From: Orbilia blumenaviensis
Lineage: Eukaryota; Ascomycota; Orbiliomycetes; Orbiliales; Orbiliaceae
Assembly (NCBI GenBank): GCA_036872755.1
Contig: JAVHNS010000002.1
Span: forward strand, 868,001-932,000
Length of the DNA stretch: 64,000 bases
Reading direction: 5' to 3'
The position numbers and the translations under genes are program-made. Shown one piece after another: positions 28,510 to 41,464 of this stretch (positions within the stretch are counted from its first letter, which is position 1; each line of letters begins with the position of its first letter). The notes below the pieces were generated by a model, which was not told where the DNA came from, searched no databases, and was given only the letters and a program-made list of their open reading frames with translations.

Positions 28510-31500
28510 ATGGCGGAATCTCAAGCTGATGACCACCAACCAGCAGGCTCGTCGTCGGCTGCCACTGCTTCACCATCCTCTTCCTCCGGCCACCAAGCCA
28601 CTTCGTCTTCGTCCTCCTCCACCCACCCTAATTCTAAACTTCCGATCCCGAATGGTGTCACAAGTCCTCCCCAGACACCTTCTTCCTCTCAGCCAACCAA
28701 TGGAACTCCCGGAGAGTCCTCCTCAGTAGTCAATTCGCCAACTACCACTGCACACCGTGACGATGCGACGACCCCTACATTACCCAGTGGTCTTCCGAAG
28801 ACCCTGCCAAATGGTACTTCCCATGGTTTACCGAACGGTTCCTCCAGTAGCCTGTCAAACGGCGTTTCTAATGGTCACTCAACCAAGTCGGCTGTGGAAC
28901 CCAGTACGGCTGCCGTAGATGAGCCAAAGGAAGCCGAAAAGCCCAAGTCTACAACAGCGGCCAACGGGATTGACGGCCCTTCTAGTGAAGCTGCCTCAGT
29001 GTCTGCTGAGGAAAGGGAAATAGAATTAAAGTTGGCAGAGGAAGTTAGTACCGGTAAGTCCCGCCGTATTCAGTCACCTATGATTTTTAAATGGTATGTC
29101 CTAATGCCCAGGCTCTTCTATATGTAGAAGAAACGAGCCAGCCTGAAAGCAAGCCCGCCAGAAAGAAACCCGGCCCGTCTTCTGATATTACAGCTGCTGA
29201 GTGGGACGGTGGGATGGCAAAAGAGGATGTGCAAGACAACTTGGACGACCTCGAAAACGCAGATTCTGAATCAGAAGCAGTCGATGAAAAGGCTTCTGAT
29301 AGATCAAAGCTCGATAAGGGAAAGGCTCCTATCCACTTGATGGTTAGGAACAATACCAAATCGGCAAATTCCGAGAAGAAAAAGGAGAAAGCCAAGTCCC
29401 TAAAGTTGATAGACCTGCCACTTGATGTGCTGAAAGAGATAGTCCGGGAGGTAGGTTTCTCCCAAACTCCTCGGTCATCCGGTTCATTTAAAATCATTTT
29501 TTACTAAACAGTCTCGCAACAATAGGTAACTAATACGACCGATCTCTGCTCACTTTGTCTCGCACATTCGTCTCTACATGCTCTCGCCATTCCTCTCATA
29601 TACTCGCGGTTCGATATAGTGTGGCCGGATCAAAATGTGTCCTCGGATAGGACTGGTGTTGATGCATTGACATATGGCCTGGCAACCCTTGTGTCTAACG
29701 AGAACGATTATGCACAATATGTTCGGAAGTTTTCTCTTGGGAACGGACCGAAAGAATGGGTCGGAGAATATGCAACCAACAAGGAGGGCGGTAAAATGCT
29801 GGGGACTCTTGTCGGTTTAGCCGTCTGGAAAATGGGTATGTTAGAGACATTCAGTTGGGACATGCCTACTGGTATACTTAGGGACGTCTGGCGGGCTTTG
29901 CACCGGCTGAATACGCTGCGCAATATCCATGTTAGATGGCACGACAACACGCTTATAGACACTGCTGGATCCCCGGACGGCTCTCGTAAGATTGAGCGAC
30001 CGACCTTCAGCGGATTCAAAGACCTTAAGTCACTCAGCGTGTTGGACCTGGACGAACTGGTATACCTGAGGGAAATGGCACTGGCGGTTGAGAAAAGTCA
30101 TGCGTCACTCCGAGAGCTACGCCTGGGGATCGCGGTGCACGCCGTAAATAAGCGTTGGGTGCACGACGATATGGAAACCATAACCCCGGACACTCTTGAC
30201 GGCTTTGGTGAAGGTGGTGCTATTGGCATCATTGTTGGGAAGATCTGTGACTTCAACAAGCGCGCCCCGACAACGATAACGCACCCGACCTCCCAAGCTG
30301 TGACTGCGGATAATGCATTGACACAGGAGCAATTGGCCCAGATTCTCCAAGGCCAGCAACAGGCCCAGCAAGCTGCCCAGGGTGACGCTGATAATGCAGC
30401 ATCAACATCTGGGGCTAGCACGACCAACACCGCAATGGCTACAATCGCGACTTCCGTCCCGCCGCCCATAAAGAGTTCATCCAAGTCTAAAAAGGAAAGT
30501 TCCGGACCGAGTAAACAGTTGAAACTTCAAACGCTTGAGCTTGAGCGAGTGCCAATCTCCACCAGAATTTTGACCAAAGCAATTGACTTCACTTGTCTCG
30601 TCAACCTGACTTTGCTTAATTGCAGCAATCAATCAAAGTTGTTCAAGACATTGAAACGGAAATTCTCCCCTTATCCCGCAAGCGTCTTGATCAAACTCAA
30701 CAAGCTCGCCATAAACCCAGGCCCTGCCAACAAGCCACTTGTGCCTATCCCAGCTCCGAACTATCGCCTGCGTTTGAAAAAAATACACACCGATATGGTA
30801 TCTACATCATTGATCGAATTCCTTCATAGTACACTTGCTCCGAACTCTCTAGAGACTCTCTTCCTCCAGGAAGCAGCGGGAGATCATTACATATCCTCTG
30901 TAGATCTATCTCAAATACTCAATGATGTTCTCCGCCGGCACCGTCTCTCTCTGCAGCGCCTTCTCATCGACTCCTATGTGCAAAACCCGGATATACCTGC
31001 TGAGCCACAGCTTAATCCCCAGAATCTCAACAGTCGTAAATCTAAGTGGTGTTTCAACCAGGAGACGATTGCATTCCTGACGGAAATGCCGAGATTGCGA
31101 GAACTCGCATTTGGGGTTGACTATTCAGACTGGCACTACATGATCACCCGTCTGCCGGAGATGAGAAGCCTGAAAAGCCTTTATATTCCACATGTCATTG
31201 GCGGTATCGAGTTTCATAAGTTGGAAAGACAAAGCGAAGAACTTGCCAAGTCGATTGTGGATGTCGTCACGCTACGTCCGGAGTGTGGTGTTTGCTATGT
31301 TGGTATTGTGAACAAATGCTTCGAGCTGTTAGAGGGTGAAGAAGGTAGTGGCAATGAAGATGGTGTGCACCATGACAATGCGACGGTCACTGATGATGAA
31401 GATGACGATGATGCAAGTGATGAAGATGACGGCACAGATGATGGAAATGATGACGACGCAAGCGATGATGGCAATGAGACTGAGGATGCTGACGAAACCA

Positions 31501-31688
31501 GCGATGTTGAAGGTTCTCCAGTCGGAAACAGCGCCCTGTACTCGCCGCCGCTCCCGACATACGGCTCCTTCAATGAATACGAAGAAGATCTACCTTCGAG
31601 AAGGAAGCGAGTTAGTATACGGGAGAGAGAGATTTTGTTCTACGATGACAAAGTCGCCGTGTTTAAGGCCAGGTTCGCGAAGCTATAG
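28510..31688 (+). CDS. F-box protein with LRR-like region and acidic tail (1009 aa)
   Basis: Three-exon model: 28510-29053, 29128-29450 and 29526-31688; introns 74 and 75 nt, phases 1 and 0. The start ATG is in the context gccATGg. Residues 1-180 are Ser/Thr/Pro-rich and disordered, with repeated LPNG/LSNG motifs. The F-box spans about residues 271-315 (LIDLPLDVLKEIVREV, then across the exon junction NTTDLCSLCLAHSSLHALA). The rest carries scattered leucine-rich segments (LKSLSVLDLDEL, LKLQTLELERV, MPRLRELAFGV) and a Gln/Ala-rich insert near 530-560. A Glu/Asp block (EDDDDASDEDDGTDDG) lies near 880-920. By family knowledge it would be the substrate-recognition subunit of an SCF ubiquitin ligase through Skp1; the substrate is unknown. 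Confidence 0.85.
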
Positions 31689-34600
31689 GCTAGCTAGGAT
31701 GTTTTTTTTCCCCTTTAGATATTTTCCCCTAGTTAATTCTCTTTTTCCTTTGGAGTTATCTTTGTTTCGCCCGGTTCCTAGGCATCGAGACCCCATTCCA
31801 AAAATTCGTGTACCTTTTTTCAGTCCTCTTTCTGTTACTTATTCTTTATTAGTTTTACGCAAAGCCTTCCGTTCGTTTGATTCCCTACTCTTCACTCTTA
31901 GTTATCCGTTTTCTTCCACTATCGGTCACTCAGTTTCTCCCTTTTTCTTCTACTTGCCAACGGGGCGGGTTCGGTTCTCTTTCCTCCACTCTCAGCGGTC
32001 GCCGGCGTGTTTCTTTCCTCTCACCCCAGTTATTTTTCTAACTATTCATCTTTTTTAAGTACGACTAATGCTAAACATGATATGAACATCTGTATACAGC
32101 TGTGTTCTCCCCTCCTTATTATTCTATATTCGTTTCTTTATGTTCTTAGTAGGGTTCTCTTCTTTTTATCAGAAAATGATATCTGTGGCCGCACGAGCCA
32201 AGTCTCTCACGAGGAATACACAAAAAGTGATAAGCAACAGAATGCGATTTTTTTTTTCATATATGAAGCTACTTTGAATGATCAAACATGTGTCGAGACG
32301 AAAGAATCATATGGTTATTATCCATTCCAGAGAGGTGCGTAAAGGATGTGGTTTAGGCCGCTTATAAATTGCCCGACTGGGGCTGGCGGTTTCGAAGTTA
32401 AGCAAGCCGTTATACTCCAGCTTCCAATCACTCGCACTGATAACACTCGTGACATTGAGTGGCTGCTTCGATTTGATCGTTGGCAGTAAGTGCAAGTTAT
32501 CTCAAAGGTAGATGTCTAAAATATGTGTTGTACGCAGCTACCTGTCGGTCTACAGCCCTTGGATCACAATATAAACTTACCTCGGTGGTTATCTAGTAGT
32601 CTTGTAGTATGTTACCTAGGTATTGGTCTCGTGGACCAGCCTCAACGAAGCAGAACACGTAGGTACTAAGGATGTAGCTTACCATTTGCCCCTTAAATAT
32701 TGTTTATCAAGCGACGGGCAATTAAGCTAATTGTGGAAAGCATGGCTCTCGTTCTTGAATGGATTTCCCTCTCTCTCAAAATCGATATTAAAACTTCGTG
32801 TTTGTCACCTGTATCAGATGCTAAAAACCATGAAGGAATATAGAAGCTAGAGAAGTTCAACCACGGGAGAAAACTTTAAAATCAGAAAGAATAGAGATCC
32901 AAGTTTTAAAAAAAGGCAGCTGATGTTGATGAAGCTCCAGGCAACCGTCTACAGATCATAATATAACTCGTCTGGCCGCGAACTCCATCTCGCAAGATAT
33001 ATCAACCTATCTGCAGTTAGGTATAGGTGTAATTTTAATTAAAAGTTTTAGCCGCGACATCCGTCCCCACACGTGCGAGTAGTTAATTATAAACTAACAC
33101 CAGGATAGATATCACCACAGTGACGCAATATATACATAGAAGTAAGTACAAACGCATCGATATCATGGGTCGATATCGATCCGCAGATATATTGTTTTCG
33201 CACGTGTCTTCGATTTCTTGGACCCGTTTTTTTGTGGGGTCCCGGATTCCTATATTCCTCATTCCTGTTCCTGTTCCTTTAGATATTGGATCTATTTAGC
33301 CGCTATTCTGTCATACTGGTAGTCTTGGTCGAGCACACCAGCTTCCACTAAGTGGTCCCAGTAGTCTCATAATAGCTCAAAATAAAGCGAGTGCATACTA
33401 TACATAACGCCTACTGCTATGCTTGAAAATTCAACAGGATCAATGCTAGATTCGAAGCCAGATCCATGCATATCGAATCCAGGATTAGTTCAAAAATGCA
33501 TCCCGGCATATACTTACGGTATACTTCGAACTCATATGTTACCGCGTTATCCACAAACTTAATCGCGCCCAACGATTTAACAATAAATATCAGGCGGACT
33601 GTATTAAACCTCTTCGTTACAATCGTCCAGTAGTCGGCTTGATATACCCACCGAATTAAGTCCATTAGAAGTAAAGATTAAATACCTCAGAAGGCAAGCA
33701 GCAGGGTGCAACTGACCAAACATAAAGCATCAGGATGTGAATGAAAAGACCTTATCGTGCATATTGAACGCATCCCGATCAGAATGCCCGGAATCAATTC
33801 GGATTAAGAAGCGAATTTATGTAGATACCATAAGCTTGAGCCGCAGTTGCATTTCGCGGAATCGGTGGGGCAATGCAGCGCCATGGTGCCGGCAGTGGCC
33901 GGCTAAACTAATCCCGTGCCGATCTTAATACTTGTTTATGAATATATAATATCTATTTCACACTATAAAATTATTTATGTGCTAACGCAGTTTCAAATCC
34001 AGGCGCACGCTCATGCGAGATGAAAATTAAGGCACACTGGCAGAGAACTCAGCTCATAAAAAAGCCAGATTCAGCTTGCCATCGTTGCCAACCGTGTAGT
34101 GTCATGGGTAGCGAGACCAGCCGCCACAGAGCGGCTGAAGTTCCTGTCTATAATGTGGAGGTAATTCACACTAACCTTTACGTAATCGCAAATAGCAATA
34201 ATCACGAGTAAGGGAAACGGGTACCTGCCTTGGCCCAGGATTCGATTCGTCATGTTCGAGGCTATGTGAGTTCGTCCTGAATACTACCATGTTGACACCA
34301 CCGGCATGAGGCAGGCCGAGGAATAGTAGAACTAGTAGTCGATCAATCGATCAGAAATGGGGTATACGGGTAGTACATGATGCATATATGAACTGATATA
34401 TCTGTTCTTCGCGGGACTTCCTCCACCTTCCTGGTCCTCTCGCGTTCGCCTACGCGGCCGTGTGTGAGGACGGTCCATCTGAAACCTGCTCGATTCTGTA
34501 GGTTTGAACCAAACCGATGCAGACAAGGGGGTATTGATCATTGAGGGCGATAGCCTGGGAGGTTGAGTGGGGACCACTCCAGATCTTGCCAACAGAAAAT

Positions 34601-37600
34601 TTTTTACGGCAGCTTTTACTAGCATAGGCAGTAGTAGCTGTTCTCGCTGCTTTCTTTCACCCTTCATCCTAGGCGAACTTCTTGTGCAGCAGGTGCACGA
34701 ACTGAAAACAGGGCTTGCAAGTCAGGACCGTCCTGAAACCTTTGGGTTACACAACGCTAAAAGGCTGTACTTTCACTTTTTTCGAAGTTGTTGCCCACGT
34801 TGTGTTTTTGGCAGTTGTAAAACCACCCGTTTTTCGCTCGCAGTCGAGTGTCATGTTGTCGTGGCCAGAGATCCACGCCTGTGTTCACGAATCTTCGAAG
34901 TCCAAAATGGAAAATGACGTTGTTCCTTTATCATTAAGGTTGTGAAGCTTTAGCCAGCTACTCGCCAGTGTCGTATACTTCTCTAAACGAACGCGTGGGT
35001 GTGGGTGCTTCCAACTAAGCCATGTTGAGAGCTCAGGTTGAGCTAAATTGTGCGGCTTTGCTTTTTTTCCCTTCTTTTTTCTGTGCTGTTAAGCGATAAC
35101 ATATCACGATATTGGTCGAAGCCGCGCTGCAGCAGACCTAAAAGCCTGCGTGAGGGAATCCTAATAGGAACCCGAATTCGAACGAGGATCCACAATTTCC
35201 CTGAAACGCCCCGCCCAGCCAAAAGGTGCTACATCCGAGTCCTAAAACTTTCCAGACGGCCTGCCTGCATCGCATTCCTAATTCTTTAGCTTCCTGAAAT
35301 TATAACCCGGGCCCGGTGGTAATGCTATTTCTAAAATAACAGCATGGCTCTTGCTGGGATATATCGATATATATAAGGCCAGTTGTAGATTCCGGCACGA
35401 GATTATCATCATGCTGCACCGATGTCGACATTATCATGATAGCCGGGATAAGCTTGAATTAATTAGATCTAAGCTAAGTTCTGGAAACGTGCACAGCATA
35501 GACTTCTTCCGGGGTGGGTGTCGTCGAGAACATGGGCATACGAGCTAAATTACCCTGTTCGTCGGATCCATTGCCTGTGAGTGGGCCAACACGACCTTGA
35601 GCTGGCAGTATCCTTCGATGGATAGCACATGTGGCCAAGCATGCAAGCATGCTTTACATCTCTCTCCAGCCCATGAGAAAGGGAAGGGAATGGAGGGGCT
35701 GTGGAGGAGACCCATAGCTCTGAGAGCTTCGCATCATATTGCGACGACCCCTCTAAAGCTCCCCCCTGTTGGTCTACATCTCCATTGGCAAATAGAGTAA
35801 ACTTTAACGTCACTGTTAAAAATAAACGGAACCAAAATCAAGAGCTCTTTCCTTCACGGCAGGTCCGAGCAGGTCTTGAGGAACTCAAGCCAGAAAAGCC
35901 TTGTCGATTCGTCAAAGGCGTGTAAATTGTGATCTCACAACGAATCAAAAAAGCATCGTCGAATGTCTTTCTCTCAGGGTAGCTGTTGGCCATTGCGGCC
36001 TCAGATATTCCCGTTGCGCAGTGGTGACGGGCCATGTAATCGCGCATGAGCTGCAATGCAAGCCCCAAAGGTATGCCGCTTTAGCTCTCACCTCGCAAGT
36101 CAGGAGCCGGAGCGACGTCCTCAGGGTTTAGTTTGGTTCGGTCAAGTTTTTTTTTTTTTTTTTTCGTCCAGTCAGCCAGCCAGCAGAGCCTTGTTTTAAG
36201 CTGCCCTCAGCTGCCACTAATTCGAATATCGTCACATTTCTGATTCACATACACCCCAGAACCATTCCAAAATCACACAGATCTCGCATTAATCCCCTCA
36301 AAACTTTAATTCATTGTCCTTTTTTTTTTTTGCGGCGCGTCTAGTTTTAGGACCTAACTGTGGCCTGTCCCATCTCAACACTGACGACCAGGGTAGCTCA
36401 ACAAGTCTGGATACGTACGGCTCAGACTACGAAACCGCAAAACCCGCGCGCAACTTCAAAACTGTAGCTATCAAAAGTTGAATTACGAGCCTAGAGGCTA
36501 CATTCCTACCCCTAGCCTGCTCGGAATATTTTATCATCCGGTTCTAAAGCTTCTGGGTCGCCTTGTCGGCATTTTTCAGTAAGATACCAATTGTCTTTAT
36601 AACCACGGGAAATGAGTTGAAACATCCTACGGAACCATTCCTACGGACGCTTTAGAATTCACAGTCACCTGTGTATCTCGGCCTAAGTTTATATACTGAT
36701 CACATGCAATCTATAGAATAGCTGCAAGCGAATCAATTGCCTTCCTTTCGCCAAAAAAGAAATCGAAGTATTCGTGGCAGCTTGAAGTCCTCAAGGTTAC
36801 ATTGTAGCGCGGCTCCCATGGAATGCTAGCGTACAGAATACCTGGGAAGTAGCACGGCATCACAATTCGGCCCTTCAGTTTCATCCAGCATCGACTAGAG
36901 CTCGCTCGACAAACACCAGCTTCTGCTGCTTTTAGTTCCCAGGCCTTTCGATCACCTCCTCAGAATCTCTTCCCCCAGAAACCGATAAAAAAATAAGATA
37001 AAACATACTCGATCTGGGTAAACGGTTCAATTGCCACCGAAATCTTTAATTCAAAAGCGCAAAATCACATCTTCTGTCGATCCTGCGCACCTCAGTGTGA
37101 CGATACCGTTCCGCATTTTTGAATCGGTATAACAGTCTTGCATCGAGGTAAGCAACCAAAGGACGCGGGTTTTCTTCTTCATCATGCAATCCTTTGAATG
37201 CAAAATTTCTCCCTTGTTCGCGATACACAATGGGACTCTGCCATGCAGGGTATATCTATCCTCCAGTATCTACAGCGGCCCTTTTCACAGTCGTCGATAC
37301 AATGTTCTATCGTAGATCAGTAGGTTCACGGAGGTTCCAAATGCTGTCGGAAAGCTGGCATTCTGCATACAGTGGGATACCCTCCCTCGGTCGCCAATTA
37401 CGTCTCTGAGTTTGACATGTGTCTGAAAGACGGCGGCCCCTGATTGAATCTCGTCAGCGGCTTGTATACCTTCTCAGACGTATAGGTGCGTACCTGGCGG
37501 ATTATAGCAAGCGAGCGAGGTCGAGTCGAGCCTGAATAGGATTGGCTTCAGTCGTATCGCGGCTATATAGGTATATCACTATGCATTCGTCTGGTATCTT

Positions 37601-38099
37601 ATATAGTCTCGCTGAATGCTTCCACCCAATACCCATTTTTCTTTCAACACTATCACATTCTACAAGACCTTATAAAATAGTCCAATTCTGGCTCCAACTT
37701 ACTCTCTTTACTTTATCAACTCACCCTTGGCTATCTTGGTTCTTCGTCACTTCTATCAAGACCCTATAACTACCAGGAACTGGCGCTGGTCCAGGGTTTC
37801 CACCGCTTTATGACTACTCCTTAAGTCTTTCCTTGCATGTTTGGCCAGCCGCTAAGATATCTTCATTGCACTTTGGCCTCCCTGAGGATTCTGCGATAGC
37901 CTCTTGTACTGGTTCGCTTCTGCCCAAATTCACGCGCCTATACCCGCATATCTTTTCCGTCTTCGTCTAATTACCAGGCACTCTTCCGTTACTAACAGCT
38001 TGCCGGTTTATATTAGCACCTACAATATTTAGTCCTATTAAGCAGATTTGAAAATATTCTTCAATACTTCATATCTCTCGCCAAATTTATCGACTAAAT
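31689..38099. other. 6.4-kb gene-poor region
   Basis: Only short open frames without recognisable domains or good splice structure. Pyrimidine-rich sequence after 31690 is probably the F-box gene's 3' UTR. There are several poly(T) runs (for example about 36150-36164 and 36321-36331). I found no retrotransposon termini, rRNA or convincing tRNA. A degraded or fast-evolving gene, or a non-coding RNA, could be hidden here. Confidence 0.5.
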
Positions 38100-40122
38100 A
38101 TGCAAAACAGACGCCAGTATTCTACAAACCCATTCCGAAGGGCAAGGGGAACCAATTACAGGCGCCCAGGATCTTCCGGATCCGACGCGGGACCTCAACC
38201 AGGCCAAGGGGCCGTACCACGTCCTCTCGGCCCAAGATATGCTTTGTCTGTCAGCTCGGACAATGAATCAGATATTAGGTATTACATCATCCATACGCAC
38301 ATCTCACTTTAAAATACCCTTGCTTACGGGTTTCTATCTAGTGATGACCCTCTAAACCGTCTCAGAGACTCAAATTCATCACGCGCTTCATTTTCTTCTG
38401 CCTCGAGTCTCAATGGAGATGATGAGGAGCTTATAGAGGGTCTCAACAATATATCGCTGTACACCGGTGCCCTCCTGAAAAGCGAAGGGTATGATTCTAA
38501 AAAAGGAATTAAAAATGATTTATTCCCCATGGGTAGTCGCTCTAGTTCTCCTCCACCCGCCATTCTCCCAAATAACTCGCCAAAGGTCCCTTGCGATGAC
38601 CGAAGCAGCCAGCTTTTAGCAGAGCTCCTGAGTAAAAGTCAATACGAGGAACAGGTTGCCAAAGCCGCCGGAGGCGAGTCGATTGTCTGCCTTCCCATCA
38701 AACCGGTTTCAACAATGCCGCAGCATGGTATTGACATCAATACATGGCGTGCAGAGACGAACACACATGGATATCATCACGGAAAACCGTTTGGTCCCTA
38801 CCATGGCAGTTCAGGAGCCCCACCAATATACCCTGAGAATGTCAAGCCACCTTGTGAGTGGGGAAGCAGAACTCAAAAAGGGAGCGATCATTGCCTCGAT
38901 GAGAATAACTGGGGCCGTGAAAATCGTGGATTACGCGCGAGAAGGAGGTTTGCGTGCCCAGCTGCTAAGGGAGATCCGTTTCATAATCGTAGCTGCCTCG
39001 GGGTATCTTTCCCAAATCTTGCCAAAACAAGGTAAAATGTTTCTTCCCGCCAATATATTTTATTGTAGACATGTGGGCTGATAATGTTCGGATACATAGG
39101 CAACATCTTAGTTGTGCTGCTCACTTCGATGTCGTAAAAACTCCACTACTGCCAGATGAAATCCGAGATCCTAATGGCTGGGATGAGATTATGGCCTATA
39201 TTTATCCCGATCAAGAAATCCCTTCTAGCTGTATGTTGCCATTTGATGCTTCCATATAACAAATAGCCTTCAAATTACTGACATGTGCCATATTTTAGAT
39301 GAGGACTACCACCCGACAATGGACTTCATCCAACGGTGGGGAAAGGGACAAGGGAAACCTGACTTCAGGTCTACGCTCATGCGCATGATCAAGTGTGTCA
39401 TGGATGACAAAAACAACGGATTAATAATGCTTGCTGAACTTCAAGCTATTGATCCCAAGTCTCAGGAGGAGACCGGAGCAGGGCAAAATCCGTCTACGTT
39501 ATACGCTCCATCTGACACCAGTGGTTATCAAACTGGCTTCGATACATGCACCCCCAACTCTTCAATCTATACCCCAGGATCAACAAATCCATATGTCAAC
39601 ATGGCCGGCTCCGTGCTGTCTCAGGCTACTTTTACCCCGTACACACCTTCCATCAATACACCAACTAGTGGTAGCACTGAGCATTTCTCCACGAATTTCT
39701 TCACCGGAAATGGTTCAAACAGTGCCACCCGTGATGGTTTCAACATCCGTCCTTTGGTGAACCCAGGCAGTCAACATCTGGATACGAATAATTGCCGTCT
39801 TGCCGGTCCCGACCGCCACCACCAAGCCGACGATGTATTCCAAACGAATCCAGTAGGTGGTCGTTCTCCAGACTGCCACCCTCGGGTCTTCGTTGACTAC
39901 ATGGGTAATAGTGAAATGAATATTGACTATCCCTTGGGTGTTGGGGAAAGCCTCCGCAGGTGGATGCAAGTCAGCCAATTTTCTTTTGAAAATCTTGGGC
40001 TGAAAGTACCAGGACTAGGTCACTACACTATCAGGAGTGTGGAGGAGTTTGAGCAAGTTTATGCTAAGTTTGAGGCACTCGGGTATATGTTCCTGAACCT
40101 TATTCCAATTTCGTTCTGTTAA
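38100..40122 (+). CDS. Unknown five-exon gene, about 570 aa
   Basis: Model: 38100-38278, 38342-38727, 38870-39031, 39069-39230 and 39299-40122. Introns of 63, 142, 37 and 68 nt keep phase throughout. The last intron has a clear GTATGT donor, a CTGAC branch and a TTTTAG acceptor. The second intron is weakest; the frame must change between about 38700 and 38870, but the exact sites are uncertain. The 37-nt intron is unusually short. The N-terminus is Arg/Pro/Ser-rich. The middle has a helical conserved-looking block (KGAIIASMRITGAVKIVDYA ... QILPKQ, then DMWADNVRIHRQHL and NGWDEIMAYIYPDQEIP). The C-terminal half is Ser/Thr/Pro-rich, ending in a short hydrophobic stretch. There is no signal peptide. 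No family recognised. Confidence 0.6.
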
Positions 40123-41464
40123 TTATTGTATACTGTATGGTTTGTATAAGGTAACGGTGTCAATTCCCAAGTTGTCAACTCCAATATTTAACCCGTTCTT
40201 TACTTTTCGTCTACATTTTGCTTTAACCTTTATAACACAAAAAACGCCTACAAGACATTGTTAATTATTGTCTTTGCGTATATATATTACACAGTCTTCT
40301 ATTTTCATGAGCATCACAGGGTGTACTTGTGGTGTACAGCGACGGCAATACCCAAGCTTCCATTTCTATTTTGCTCTCGTTTTATCACTACCACTGTTCT
40401 TTTCTAATGGGACTTACGTATAAACGTGAGGGCCTCCTTCGTTATGAGCAACTCCGCTCTATTTCTTGTATATACTGTACACCACTCCTTCTTTTGTCTC
40501 ATGCGGTTTTTGCGCTCTGGATCCTTGTCTTAACTATAATTTTAGGGGAAACTGTTATCGCAATTTTGCTGGTTTGGTGGGCATTCGTTCATAAAATGTT
40601 GAAGGGGTTCTTTGAATAGGCTTTTGGGATGTTCACCTTTAATTATCCTTCCTGCTCTGTTTACCTATAGTGCTCAGTTTTTTCTCTCTATGCAAGCGCT
40701 AGCTATTAACATGTTTTGTAAAATAATCACTGACCAGATTAACATCTAAAAAAAATGTAACTGACAATCGTTTCTACTGCTTTTAAATACTATTCACCCT
40801 TTAATCCTGTATTTTAGATTTCGTTACCTAGACTTTAGAAGCTATTCAAAACGTGAAGACATCTTCCCAGCCGCATTTGAATTCAAGCCCTGCGCACTCA
40901 ACTACTCGCATTGTTGCAATTTGGGTACCCACACCGAATTCGGCAACGAAGTCCCTAGACCCCCAGAATGAAGCCACCACGTACCCGAATGCGCCAACGA
41001 AACCCTTTTAAGCTTTTAGTGGCGTCCGGGAAAACCTTCCGACTGCCCTATTGGGGATGGCAAGATATATCAGGGTTTCTTCAGGATCAAGAAATTAGAG
41101 GCGGTGCGGACCCTTGCTGAAATGGTTCGGTTTTACTTTTGGACCAGAAGGCTTGTTTGTAGTGGAGCTGGTTCGGGCTGAAAAGAAGAGAGTAGTATCA
41201 TGGTCAACAAGGGGTTGGGTGTGCTGACACCATGTATTTAAAGTGGCGCCAGTGATAGAAAACCCTTCTGAAAGTTATGTCAAGTACTCATACGAATCTT
41301 TCCCAATCCCCGATTGAACAGGACGGCTTCAAGCAAATTCAGATATCAGATAACTTACACACCGAATTTCTTTTTTTTCTTTCTTTTCTATATCTGCAAG
41401 CTGCACCTCGCCCGGCCGTTTAACAGCCACGAGTGTAACATCAAACAACTGCGTCGAACAAAAA
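40123..41464. other. Intergenic region
   Basis: AT-rich. A short hydrophobic frame at 40329-40619 is not convincing as a gene. The rest includes the promoter of the tetraspan gene. Nothing else recognised. Confidence 0.4.

Noticed and set aside
32340..32450. Possible 5S rRNA fragment (GAAGTTAAGC preceded by CCCGACTGGGG)
   Set aside because: Only a 10-nt match to the 5S box-A region as remembered; the rest does not fold or align as 5S rRNA by eye.
33417..33665. 82-codon minus-strand frame that could be a gene fragment
   Set aside because: No recognisable motif and no supported splice partners; kept only as a note within the gene-poor region.
40329..40619. 96-codon hydrophobic frame
   Set aside because: AT-rich composition gives hydrophobic codons by chance; no signal peptide logic, no homologue recognised, lies in a 3' flanking region.
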